From contig DBMM01000050.1 in the NCBI GenBank assembly GCA_002298925.1, positions 1 to 29,174 of the forward strand: a stretch of DNA of 29,174 nucleotides. The letters are read 5' to 3'. The stretch is from Geobacter sp. UBA698. Its GTDB lineage: Bacteria; Desulfobacterota; Desulfuromonadia; Geobacterales; Pseudopelobacteraceae. Under the pieces are notes generated by a model. That model did no database searches, was not told the DNA's origin, and saw only the letters and a program-made list of their open reading frames with translations. The stretch's first letter is position 1. Each line of letters starts with the position of its first letter. The position numbers and the translations under genes are program-made. Of this stretch, positions 14,427-22,472 are shown piece after piece.

Positions 14427-17108
14427 CTATTTCAACTTTCTGATCTTATCCAGGCTCTCTTCCAGTACCTGTTTCTTGCCGGTTACGTCAGCCAGTTTCT
14501 GGCGCTCTTTTTCGACTACGTCGGCCGGAGCGCGGTCCACGAAGGCCGGGCTGCCCAGTTTTTTGGAGAACATCTCGATCTCTTTATCGATCTTGCCGAT
14601 TTCCTTCAGCAGGCGCTGCTCTTCCGCTTCAACATCCACCAGGCCTTTGAGCGGTACGAAGATCTGAACGTCCCCGGCCACCTGGATGGAGGCGTCCTCC
14701 GGTTTCTCGAGACCTGCGCCGATGGCCAGATCGGAGATGCGGGCCAGGCTGATGAGGGCACCTTCGTTATGCTTCATCAGGAGGCGGCTTTCCTCGGATC
14801 CGCAGGAAAGGATTACGGCAATCTGCTTCGAGGGGGGTACCTCCATCTCACCGCGGATATTGCGGATGCCGCTGATGACCGCCATGACCCGTTCCATGTC
14901 AGCGGCTTCCAGCGGGAAGGAACGGCTCTCGCAGTATGACGGATAGGCTGCCAGCATGATACTTGCTGGTCCCTGGTCCCCAGTCCCAGGTTTCTTCTGT
15001 TTGGGTAGTGCCTGCCAGATCTCTTCGGTGATGAACGGCATGAAGGGGTGCAGCAGTCGCAGCAGGTTTTCCAGCGTATACCAGAGCACATACTGGGCGG
15101 TCTGCTTGCGCTCAGGGGTGCCGTTGTAGAGGTCCTGTTTGGATAACTCCAGGTACCAGTCGCAGAACTCGCTCCAGGTGAACTGGTAGAGCGTCATGGC
15201 GCTTTCGTTGTAACGGTAGCCGTTCAGGGTTTCATCCACCAGTCGGGCGGTTTCGTTCAGGCGGTGCAGGATCCATTTGTCTCCCTGGGAGAATTCCAGA
15301 GTGTCGCTGCTGACACTGTCCGGATCAAACCCTTCCAGATTCATCAGGGTGAAGCGGGCCGCGTTCCAGACCTTGTTGCAGAAGTTGCGGTAGCCGGCAA
15401 TGCGCTCCTCGGCCAGCTTGATGTCGCGTCCCTGGGCGGCGAAGGCGGCCAGGGTGAAGCGGAAGGCATCGGTGCCGTACTGGTCGATCACGGTCAGTGG
15501 GTCGATGACGTTGCCCTTGGACTTGGACATCTTCTGTCCCTGGGCGTCGCGTACCAGGGCGTGGATGTAGACGTCCTTGAAGGGTACATCGTCCATGAAA
15601 TGCAGCCCCATCATCATCATGCGGGCCACCCAGAAGAAGAGGATGTCGAAGCCGGTCACCAGACAGGCCGTCGGGTAGAAGGTCTTCAGTTCGGCGGTCT
15701 GGTCCGGCCACCCCATGGTTGAGAAGGGCCACAGGGCCGAGGAGAACCAGGTGTCCAGTACATCGGTTTCCTGGCGCAGTTCGTCACTGCCGCATTTTGA
15801 GCATTTTGTCGGGTCTTCCATGGCCACCGTGATCTCGCCGCAGTGGTCGCAGAACCAGGCCGGAATGCGGTGCCCCCACCAGATCTGGCGCGAGATGCAC
15901 CAGTCGCGGATGTTCTCCATCCAGTCGTAGTAAGTGTTCTCCCATTGCTTGGGCAGGATGCGGGTCTTGCCTTCCTTGACCGCTGCCAAGGCCCGTTCGG
16001 CCAGGGGGGCGACCTTGACGTACCACTGCAGGGACAGATAGGGCTCCACCACGGTCTTGCAGCGGTAACAGCCCCCCACCGACATGGCGTGATCGTCGAT
16101 CTTGTCCAGCAGGCCGGCCTGCTCCAGTTCGGTTACGATCCTGGTGCGGGCGGCAAAACGGTCCAGCCCTTCGTACTGATGGCCGGCGGCATTGATGATG
16201 CCGGATTCGTCCAGGACGTTGATCTTGTCCAGTCCGTGGCGCAGGCCGACCTCAAAGTCATTGAAGTCGTGGGCCGGTGTGATCTTGACCACACCGGTGC
16301 CGAACTCGCGATCAACGTACTCGTCGGCCACCACCGGGATCTCGCGGTTTACCAGCGGCAGCATGACCTGCTTGCCGATCAGGCTCTGATAACGCTCATC
16401 CTCGGGATGTACCGCCACGGCGGTATCGCCGAGCATGGTTTCCGGTCTCGTTGTTGCCACCACCACGTATCTGCCCGGCTCGCCGACAACCGGGTAACGG
16501 ATATGCCAGAGGTGCCCTTTTTTGTCTTCATGTTCCACTTCGATATCGGAGAGGGCCGTGTGGCAGCGTGGACACCAGTTGATCAGGCGGTTGTCGCGGT
16601 AGATCAGCCCGTCTTCATGGAGTTTGACAAAGACGGTGCGCACCGCCTTGGACAGACCTTCGTCCATAGTGAAACGCTCCCGCTGCCAGTCGCAGGAAGC
16701 GCCCAGGCGTTTAAGCTGGCCGATGATCTGGCCGCCGGATTCGGCCTTCCACTTCCAGACCCGCTCGATGAAGGCTTCGCGCCCCAGTTCGTGACGATCC
16801 TTCTTCTCACCTGCCAGTTGGCGTTCGACGACATTTTGAGTCGCAATTCCGGCGTGGTCAGTGCCCGGCATCCAGAGCACGTTGTAGCCCTGCATGCGCT
16901 TCCAGCGGCAGAGAATGTCCTGCAGCGTGTTGTTGAGGGCATGGCCCATGTGCAGGGCGCCGGTGACATTGGGGGGCGGGATGACGATGCTGTAGGGTTT
17001 TTTGTCGGATGTGGCGGCGGCATGGAAATACCCGTTTTCCTCCCATGCGGCGTACCATCTTTTTTCAACGTCATGGGGCTCGTAGCCTTTGGCGAGTTCT
17101 CTGGTCAT
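14427..17108 (-). CDS. valS: Valyl-tRNA synthetase
   Basis: The 893-residue class I synthetase charges tRNA-Val. The HIGH motif appears as HMGH (53-56) after PPNVTGAL. KMSKS is at 526-530. The editing (CP1) domain lies between, including 'TTRPETMLGDTAVAVHPED'. Two cysteine pairs, CDHC and CSKC, about 20 residues apart, suggest a zinc knuckle near 'DVLDTWFSSALWPFSTMGW'. An anticodon-binding domain follows. The last 65 residues form the ValRS-specific coiled-coil arm ('DVEAEEQRLLKEIGKIDKEI'). Length is usual for bacterial ValS. It is the first gene of the valS-nadK-recN run and has its own promoter just upstream. No T-box leader is present. Confidence 0.98.
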   Translation of the reverse strand: MTRELAKGYEPHDVEKRWYAAWEENGYFHAAATSDKKPYSIVIPPPNVTGALHMGHALNNTLQDILCRWKRMQGYNVLWMPGTDHAGIATQNVVERQLAGEKKDRHELGREAFIERVWKWKAESGGQIIGQLKRLGASCDWQRERFTMDEGLSKAVRTVFVKLHEDGLIYRDNRLINWCPRCHTALSDIEVEHEDKKGHLWHIRYPVVGEPGRYVVVATTRPETMLGDTAVAVHPEDERYQSLIGKQVMLPLVNREIPVVADEYVDREFGTGVVKITPAHDFNDFEVGLRHGLDKINVLDESGIINAAGHQYEGLDRFAARTRIVTELEQAGLLDKIDDHAMSVGGCYRCKTVVEPYLSLQWYVKVAPLAERALAAVKEGKTRILPKQWENTYYDWMENIRDWCISRQIWWGHRIPAWFCDHCGEITVAMEDPTKCSKCGSDELRQETDVLDTWFSSALWPFSTMGWPDQTAELKTFYPTACLVTGFDILFFWVARMMMMGLHFMDDVPFKDVYIHALVRDAQGQKMSKSKGNVIDPLTVIDQYGTDAFRFTLAAFAAQGRDIKLAEERIAGYRNFCNKVWNAARFTLMNLEGFDPDSVSSDTLEFSQGDKWILHRLNETARLVDETLNGYRYNESAMTLYQFTWSEFCDWYLELSKQDLYNGTPERKQTAQYVLWYTLENLLRLLHPFMPFITEEIWQALPKQKKPGTGDQGPASIMLAAYPSYCESRSFPLEAADMERVMAVISGIRNIRGEMEVPPSKQIAVILSCGSEESRLLMKHNEGALISLARISDLAIGAGLEKPEDASIQVAGDVQIFVPLKGLVDVEAEEQRLLKEIGKIDKEIEMFSKKLGSPAFVDRAPADVVEKERQKLADVTGKKQVLEESLDKIRKLK

Positions 17109-17166
17109 GGTTGCTGTTTACCTTTTCTGTTCGATTGCGGATGCCGCCATCTGATATGGATTCGAC

Positions 17167-17195
17167 ACTATAAAAAAAACACAGGGAATATGCAA
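17167..17195 (-). promoter_or_regulatory. Promoter of valS operon
   Basis: On the minus strand TTGCAT (17195-17190) and TATAGT (17172-17167) are 17 bases apart; a run of T fills part of the spacer. The -10 lies about 58 bases before the valS ATG. Confidence 0.6.
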
Positions 17196-17280
17196 CCTCC
17201 CCCTGCAAAAAATAAGTTCGTCAATCAGCGACGGAGCCTTTGCTGTATGGATTTTTAATAATATTTTGTCAATCTATCGC

Positions 17281-17308
17281 TTGACATAGCCTGGCGCGAG
17301 TCTATATT
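17281..17308 (+). promoter_or_regulatory. Promoter of the cytochrome c peroxidase gene
   Basis: A perfect TTGACA (17281-17286) and TATATT (17303-17308) are separated by 16 bases, leaving a leader of about 80 bases before the ATG at 17396. The leader is AT-rich and ends in a strong ribosome site (AGGAGG). Together with the valS promoter it makes a divergent intergenic region of 287 bases; no regulator site was recognised. Confidence 0.65.
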
Positions 17309-17395
17309 TAGTTGTGATTGTTAGTTGTTATTAATTTATTTCGCAATTGCCAGTCATGCTGGTGAAGCACCATCTTACACCCCAGGAGGAAAAAC

Positions 17396-18445
17396 ATGGA
17401 TAAACGTTTGCTGACGTCACTGGTTTGTACGCTGGCTCTGGTTGCCGGCACTACAGGTCAGGTCTTTGCAGCGGAAGATCTGCTGGCTGGCGCCAAGGCG
17501 CTCTTCAAGCCGGTCCCGGTCAAACCGCCCGAACTTAAGGGGAATCCTGCCTCGCCCGTCAAGATTGAGTTGGGTGCCAAACTCTACTTTGATCCGCGGC
17601 TTTCCAAATCCCAACTGATCAGCTGCAATACCTGTCACAACGTGGGGTTGGGAGGGGCCGATCTCCAGGAAACCTCCACCGGGCATGGCTGGCAGAAGGG
17701 GCCGCGCAACGCCCCGACGGTGCTGAATTCGGTCTACAATATTGCCCAGTTCTGGGATGGTCGGGCCAAAGATCTGGCTGAACAGGCAAAAGGGCCGGTG
17801 CAGGCTTCGGTGGAGATGAATGCCACGCCTGAATTGGTGCTGAAAACCCTGAACAGTATTCCGGAATATGTGCAGGCGTTCAAGAACGCTTATCCGGGAC
17901 AGAAGGACCCTGTCAGTTTTGATAACATGGCCAAGGCCATCGAGGTCTATGAAGCCACTCTGATCACACCGGATGCCCCCTTTGACCGCTTTCTCAAGGG
18001 GGACCGCAAGGCCCTTAACAGCAAGGAAGCCAGCGGTCTCAAGCTGTTCATCGACAAGGGGTGTGTTGCCTGTCACGGTGGCGTCAATGTCGGTGGAGCC
18101 GGCTATTATCCCTTCGGCGTAGTGGCCAAGCCGGCTGAAAAAATCATGCCGCGGGGGGACAAGGGACGTTTTGCTGTCACCAATACATCCGGCGACGAAT
18201 ATGTCTTCAGATCACCGTCACTGCGCAATGTTGCCATTACCGCCCCCTATTTTCACTCAGGTGTTGTCTGGAGCCTGAAAGAAGCGGTATCCATCATGGG
18301 GTCGTCCCAGTTCGGCATACAGCTCAGTAACGATGAGACTGATGCCATCACCGCCTTCCTGGGTACCCTGACCGGAAAGCAGCCCACGGTTGCGTATCCG
18401 CTTCTTCCGCCTAGCACCGACACGACACCCCGCCCGGTCCTGTAA
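17396..18445 (+). CDS. Di-heme cytochrome c peroxidase (CcpA/MacA type)
   Basis: The 349-residue periplasmic protein reduces H2O2 to water with electrons from c-type cytochromes; related MacA proteins in Geobacter also act in electron transfer. A signal peptide (LLTSLVCTLALVAG...VFA-AE, cleavage near 26) is followed by two heme-binding motifs, C77-NT-C80-H81 and C223-VA-C226-H227. Other family landmarks are His97 in the loop GHGWQKGPRNAPT (probable sixth ligand of the low-potential heme), 'QFWDGRA' (119-125), the likely catalytic Glu140 in 'ASVEMN', 'APYFHSG' (283-289) and Met301 in 'SIMGSSQFG', a likely ligand of the high-potential heme. The ribosome site is AGGAGGAAAAAC. It is a single-gene transcript, ended by a terminator shared with trpG. 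CcpA and MacA cannot be told apart by eye. Confidence 0.95.
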   Translation: MDKRLLTSLVCTLALVAGTTGQVFAAEDLLAGAKALFKPVPVKPPELKGNPASPVKIELGAKLYFDPRLSKSQLISCNTCHNVGLGGADLQETSTGHGWQKGPRNAPTVLNSVYNIAQFWDGRAKDLAEQAKGPVQASVEMNATPELVLKTLNSIPEYVQAFKNAYPGQKDPVSFDNMAKAIEVYEATLITPDAPFDRFLKGDRKALNSKEASGLKLFIDKGCVACHGGVNVGGAGYYPFGVVAKPAEKIMPRGDKGRFAVTNTSGDEYVFRSPSLRNVAITAPYFHSGVVWSLKEAVSIMGSSQFGIQLSNDETDAITAFLGTLTGKQPTVAYPLLPPSTDTTPRPVL

Positions 18446-18467
18446 TTTTTGTAAACCTGCAAGACAG

Positions 18468-18501
18468 CAAAGGCCGCCCCGGTAATCCGGAGCGGCCTTT
18501 G
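18468..18501. terminator. Bidirectional terminator between peroxidase gene and trpG
   Basis: CAAAGGCCGCCCCGG (18468-18482) pairs with CCGGAGCGGCCTTTG (18487-18501) with one mismatch around a TAAT loop. The plus strand continues TTATTT. It sits between two converging genes and should end transcription from both. Confidence 0.9.
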
Positions 18502-18524
18502 TTATTTCTGTGGGAAAGCAGAGG

Positions 18525-19094
18525 TCAGGAACTGATGCGCAGGAAGTTGTCCAGGAGGTTCATGCCCCCCTCAGTCAGAATCGATTCCGGGTGAAACTGA
18601 ACTCCCCAGATCGGCAGCGTCTTATGGCGCATGCCCATGATCTCGCCGTTTTCCACCCAGGCGGTGACTTCCAGGCAGTCGGGCAGGCTGGAGCGTTCCA
18701 CTATCAGGGAATGGTAGCGTGTGCCTTGAAAAGGATTGGGCAGGCCGCTGAAGAGTTCCTTGCCGTTATGGTGGATGGGCGAGGTTTTGCCGTGCATCAG
18801 GGAAACGCTGCGTACCACCTTGCCGCCGAAGGCGGCGCCGATGGCCTGGTGGCCCAGGCAGACTCCCAGGATCGGGATTTTTCCGGCAAAACGTTTGATG
18901 GCCGCCACCGAGATGCCGGCTTCCTCTGGCGAGCAGGGACCGGGTGAGATCACCAGCCGCTCCGGTTTGAGCGCCTCGATCTCCTCCAGGGTGATCCGGT
19001 CGTTGCGGTACACCTGTACATCCTGGCCCAGCTGGCCGAAATACTGGACGATGTTGTAGGTGAATGAGTCGTAATTGTCGATCATCAGCAGCAT
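18525..19094 (-). CDS. trpG: Anthranilate synthase component II (glutamine amidotransferase)
   Basis: The 189-residue class I glutamine amidotransferase supplies ammonia from glutamine to TrpE for anthranilate synthesis. It has the catalytic triad Cys79 (GVCLGHQAIG), His168 and Glu170 (GVQFHPESILTEGG). The starting 'MLLMIDNYDSFTYN' and 'PGPCSPEEAG' (51-60) are typical of TrpG/PabA. Its ATG overlaps the trpE stop by one base (TAATG), so translation is coupled. The same subunit may also serve para-aminobenzoate synthesis, since TrpG and PabA are nearly the same protein. No trpD or trpC follows; a terminator does. Confidence 0.95.
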   Translation of the reverse strand: MLLMIDNYDSFTYNIVQYFGQLGQDVQVYRNDRITLEEIEALKPERLVISPGPCSPEEAGISVAAIKRFAGKIPILGVCLGHQAIGAAFGGKVVRSVSLMHGKTSPIHHNGKELFSGLPNPFQGTRYHSLIVERSSLPDCLEVTAWVENGEIMGMRHKTLPIWGVQFHPESILTEGGMNLLDNFLRISS

Positions 19095-20569
19095 TATTCA
19101 AGCCCCTTTTCAGCCAGTTCGATGGCCTTCATGACCGCCATGCCCTTGTTGACAGTTTCCTGCCATTCGGAGGCCGGGTCGGAATCGGCCACGATGCCGG
19201 CGCCGGCCTGGAGATGCACCTTGCCGTCCTTGATCACCAGGGTGCGAATGGCGATGGCCAGGTCCATATTGCCGGAAAAGGAAAAATAGCCGGCTGCACC
19301 GCCATAAACCTCGCGCCGCACCGGCTCCAGTTCGTCGATGATCTGCATGGCGCGTACCTTGGGGGCTCCCGAGAGAGTGCCGGCCGGAAAGGTTGCCCTG
19401 ACCAGATCAAAGGCATCCCGCTCTTTCAGCAGGGTGCCCTGAACATTGGAGACGATATGCATGACGTGGGAGTAGCGTTCCACCACCATCAGTTCGGAAA
19501 CCTTGACCGTTCCGGTGGCACAGACCCGTCCCAGGTCGTTTCTGCCCAGATCCACCAGCATGACATGTTCGGCCCGCTCCTTGGGGTCGGCCATCAGTTC
19601 CTCCGCCAGGCGGCGGTCATCTTCGGCCGTGGCACCGCGGGGGCGGGTGCCGGCGATTGGCCGCAGTTCCACCCGGTCCCCTTCTTTGCGGACCATGACT
19701 TCCGGTGATGCCCCTGCGATGACCGTATCGTCCAAGCGCAGAAAGAACATGTAGGGGGAGGGGTTTAGGGTGCGTAGCACGCGGTAGATGTCGAAGGGGT
19801 CGGCGGACAGCTCGCCGCTGAAGCGCTGGGACAGCACGATCTGGATGATGTCGCCGGAACGGACGTACTCCTTGGCTTTCTCCACTGCGGCCTCGAAATC
19901 GGCACGGCTCACATTGGAGCGGAAGTCCACCTGTCTGGAGGAGGGAGGCGTTGTCCCGTCAGGAAGCGGTGCGCGCAGGCGCCTGATAATGCTGTCGATG
20001 TTGTCTGTCGCTTCCCGGTAGGCCTGTTCCGGTGCTTTGTTGCCGTCCAGGTGGGCATTGGAAACGACCTTGATCTTCTGGCTGACATTGTCAAAGATGA
20101 CGATGGTGTCAGTGATTAAGAAGTAGGCGTCGTAGGCTGCGATCACGGCCGGCTTTTCAGTCGGCAGGCGCTCGAAGTGGCGTACCATATCGTAGCCCAG
20201 GTAACCGACCGCCCCACCGAAAAAACGGGGCAGGCCGTCCACCTCGACCGGTGTGAAACGGGCCAGGATGTCGCGGATGCAGGCCAGCGGATCGTCAGCG
20301 GTCTTGCTGGTGGTCACGCCGTTTTCGATGATCTCCACGGTGTTGCCCCTGGAGCGGACGATCAGTGACGGGCTGGAGCCGAGAAAGCTGTAGCGGGCCC
20401 ATTTTTCACCCCCCTCGATACTTTCGAGCAGGAATGAGAAGCGGCCGTCATCCAGCTTTTTGAAAGCGGTTACCGGCGTATCCATGTCAGCCATGATTTC
20501 GCGGTATACCGGAATCAGGTTGCCTTGGCGGGAGAGGTCGAGAAATGTGCTGTAGTCGGGACAGGCCAT
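19094..20569 (-). CDS. trpE: Anthranilate synthase component I
   Basis: The 491-residue enzyme converts chorismate to anthranilate with the amidotransferase TrpG. The N-terminal 'SFLLESIEGGEKWARYSFLG' contains the LLES motif linked to feedback inhibition by tryptophan. The C-terminal chorismate-binding domain shows 'QIVLSQRFS', 'NPSPYMFFLRL', 'GASPEVMVR', 'RPIAGTRPRG', the catalytic His in 'ERAEHVMLVDLGRNDLG', 'GTLSGAPKVRAMQII', and 'GAGIVADSDPASEWQETVNK'. The LLES motif favours TrpE over PabB. The ribosome site is TTGGAG. Only about 30 bases separate the proposed -10 from the ATG, which leaves no room for an attenuator leader peptide. Confidence 0.97.
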   Translation of the reverse strand: MACPDYSTFLDLSRQGNLIPVYREIMADMDTPVTAFKKLDDGRFSFLLESIEGGEKWARYSFLGSSPSLIVRSRGNTVEIIENGVTTSKTADDPLACIRDILARFTPVEVDGLPRFFGGAVGYLGYDMVRHFERLPTEKPAVIAAYDAYFLITDTIVIFDNVSQKIKVVSNAHLDGNKAPEQAYREATDNIDSIIRRLRAPLPDGTTPPSSRQVDFRSNVSRADFEAAVEKAKEYVRSGDIIQIVLSQRFSGELSADPFDIYRVLRTLNPSPYMFFLRLDDTVIAGASPEVMVRKEGDRVELRPIAGTRPRGATAEDDRRLAEELMADPKERAEHVMLVDLGRNDLGRVCATGTVKVSELMVVERYSHVMHIVSNVQGTLLKERDAFDLVRATFPAGTLSGAPKVRAMQIIDELEPVRREVYGGAAGYFSFSGNMDLAIAIRTLVIKDGKVHLQAGAGIVADSDPASEWQETVNKGMAVMKAIELAEKGLE

Positions 20570-20603
20570 GGGGGCTCCAAGGGGCTGAAATTACGAATAG
20601 AGA

Positions 20604-20632
20604 AAGCTAGCACAGGCATGCGTGGGTGTCAA
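20604..20632 (-). promoter_or_regulatory. Promoter of trpEG
   Basis: On the minus strand a perfect TTGACA (20632-20627) is 17 bases before TAGCTT (20609-20604), and a TGC before the -10 gives an extended element. The -10 matches the consensus weakly. Confidence 0.5.
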
Positions 20633-20699
20633 GATCGGCCAGGCCTGATCCGCTGCTTGTTACGGCGCTGTTACAAGGCGATTCGTCCATGATAATCGT

Positions 20700-20729
20700 T
20701 TGACGCAATTGATGAATTCATGCTAAATT
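20700..20729 (+). promoter_or_regulatory. Promoter of the TPR lipoprotein gene
   Basis: TTGACG (20700-20705) and TAAATT (20724-20729) are separated by 18 bases, with TGC immediately before the -10. It lies 36 bases before the ATG. The only ribosome-site match, AGGA, is about 16 bases from the ATG, which is longer than usual. Confidence 0.55.
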
Positions 20730-20765
20730 TTAAAACATTTTTCTTAGGAACGGATTGAATCTGCG

Positions 20766-22472
20766 ATGCCATTTTTACTGATCGTTTTGTTGTGCTTCAC
20801 ACTGCTCCCTTCCTGTGCCACTACCGGCGTCCCGAACCGTTCCGATGATCAATCGTCGCCTCTGGTTCATGATGGCCACTCCCGGGCTCTCTACCTCTAT
20901 TCCCGCGCCCGCTTGGCCAGCAATGACGGAGACTATCCTGCCGCGCTCAGTATCCTGCGGGATGCCATTGAGCTCGATCCTTCATCGGCTTTCCTGCACA
21001 CGGCTGCCGCCGACCTGAAGCTGAAGATCGGCCAGGTGAATGAGGCGATGGAGTATATCAACAAGGCCATCGCCCTGGATCCAGCCTCCCGCGATCCATA
21101 TGTAATGGCTGGCGTTCTGATGGCTTCGGCCGGCAAGGATTGGGAGGCGGCCGATTACCTGCGCAAGGCCATCAAGCTCGATCCTTCCAAGGAAGATGCC
21201 TACCTGCATCTTGCCGTTTCGCTGACCCGTCTGTTTGAATACGAGGAAGCGGTCAATACACTCAAGACTTTGGTGAAGATCAATAGTGATTCTGTCCTTG
21301 GCTATTACTATCTCGGCCGCACCTACAGTCAGATGAAGCTCTACCGTGATGCGGCCGGCTATTTCAAGAAAGCTTTGGAACTGCGTCCCGAATTCAGCCA
21401 GGCCGCCATCGATATGGCCGCATCCTACGAAGCGCTGGGCGACTATTCGCAGGCCATCGAGATTTACCGCGGCATTCTCGGCGAAAATGAAAATCGCACC
21501 CTGGTGCTTCAGCGATTGATTCAGCTGCTGATCCAGCAGCGCAGGTTCGAAGAGGCCTTGCAGAGTCTTTATCTGGCGGTGGAATCAGGGCTGGGTGGGC
21601 AGGAGACCATGCGCAAGATCGGCCTGATTCATCTGGAGTTGGAACAGTACGACGATGCCATCAAGGTCTTCAGCGATATTCTCGCCAAAGATCCGGCGGC
21701 CCATCAGATCAGGCTCTATCTGGGAATCGCCTACGAGGAGAAGGAGGAACTGGACCAGGCCTATGCCGAATTTGCCAAGATTCCCCACGGCTCTCCGCCA
21801 TATGTCGAAGCGATCGGTCATATGGCCTTCGTTCTCCAGGAAAAAGGGGAAAACGAAGCGGCCGTAGCGATCCTCAAGGATGCCATTGCCGTCAATCCGG
21901 CTCCGGTCGAGCTGTACCTCAATCTTTCGTCGCTGTATGAGACGGACGACAAGCCGCAAGCCGCTCTTGACCTGTTGCTGGGTGTCGAACAGCGCTTTGC
22001 CGCTGAGCCCCGCTTTCACTTTCGCCTCGGGGTGCTGCTGGACAAGCTGGGCAAAAAACAGGATTCGATTGACCGCATGAAGAAGGTCATCAGCCTAAAT
22101 CCCAAGGATGCCCAGGCTCTCAACTTTTTGGGATATTCCTACGCCGAAGCCGGTGAAAATCTGGAAGAGGCGCTGGCCTACGTCAAACAGGCGGTCGAAC
22201 TTCGTCCCAATGATGGATTTATTCTGGATAGTCTGGGCTGGGTTTATTTCAAGATGAAGAAATACGACGATGCGGTCCGCTATCTGGAAGAGGCCGTTCA
22301 TCTTGTGGATGACGATTCGACCATCCTCGAACATCTTGGTGATGCTCATCTGGCGCGCCATGAACAGAGGAAAGCGCTTAAGATGTATCGCAAAGCGCTG
22401 CAGATCGATCCGGCCCGCAAGGAACTGTCGGACAAGATCCGCAAGGTCAGAGGGGAGCCGGTTGAACGATGA
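20766..22472 (+). CDS. Lipoprotein with about 15 tetratricopeptide repeats
   Basis: The 568-residue protein starts with a lipoprotein signal (LLIVLLCFTLLPSC, Cys17) followed by about 15 units of 33-35 residues covering nearly all of the mature protein. Each has the TPR pattern, for example 'AYLHLAVSLTRLFEYEEAVN', 'YFKKALELRPEF' and 'AVELRPNDGFILDSLGWVYF'. It should be anchored to the periplasmic face of a membrane. TPR superhelices bind partner proteins. Such lipoproteins occur in outer-membrane assembly, secretion and exopolysaccharide systems, but nothing here fixes the role. The stop overlaps the next ATG (ATGA), coupling it to a peptide-binding lipoprotein, so the two may work together. 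Confidence 0.85.
   Translation: MPFLLIVLLCFTLLPSCATTGVPNRSDDQSSPLVHDGHSRALYLYSRARLASNDGDYPAALSILRDAIELDPSSAFLHTAAADLKLKIGQVNEAMEYINKAIALDPASRDPYVMAGVLMASAGKDWEAADYLRKAIKLDPSKEDAYLHLAVSLTRLFEYEEAVNTLKTLVKINSDSVLGYYYLGRTYSQMKLYRDAAGYFKKALELRPEFSQAAIDMAASYEALGDYSQAIEIYRGILGENENRTLVLQRLIQLLIQQRRFEEALQSLYLAVESGLGGQETMRKIGLIHLELEQYDDAIKVFSDILAKDPAAHQIRLYLGIAYEEKEELDQAYAEFAKIPHGSPPYVEAIGHMAFVLQEKGENEAAVAILKDAIAVNPAPVELYLNLSSLYETDDKPQAALDLLLGVEQRFAAEPRFHFRLGVLLDKLGKKQDSIDRMKKVISLNPKDAQALNFLGYSYAEAGENLEEALAYVKQAVELRPNDGFILDSLGWVYFKMKKYDDAVRYLEEAVHLVDDDSTILEHLGDAHLARHEQRKALKMYRKALQIDPARKELSDKIRKVRGEPVER

Noticed and set aside
15843..17258. 471-codon plus-strand open frame
   Set aside because: It is antisense to valS over nearly its whole length; valS has all synthetase motifs, and the frame lacks a ribosome site and any recognisable domain. 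It is a by-product of GC-rich codon use.
17109..17280. T-box riboswitch in front of valS
   Set aside because: No T-box core sequence or specifier hairpin; the promoter lies only about 60 bases from the ATG.
20570..20640. Tryptophan attenuator upstream of trpE
   Set aside because: The leader after the proposed promoter is only about 30 bases, with no leader peptide or paired hairpins.
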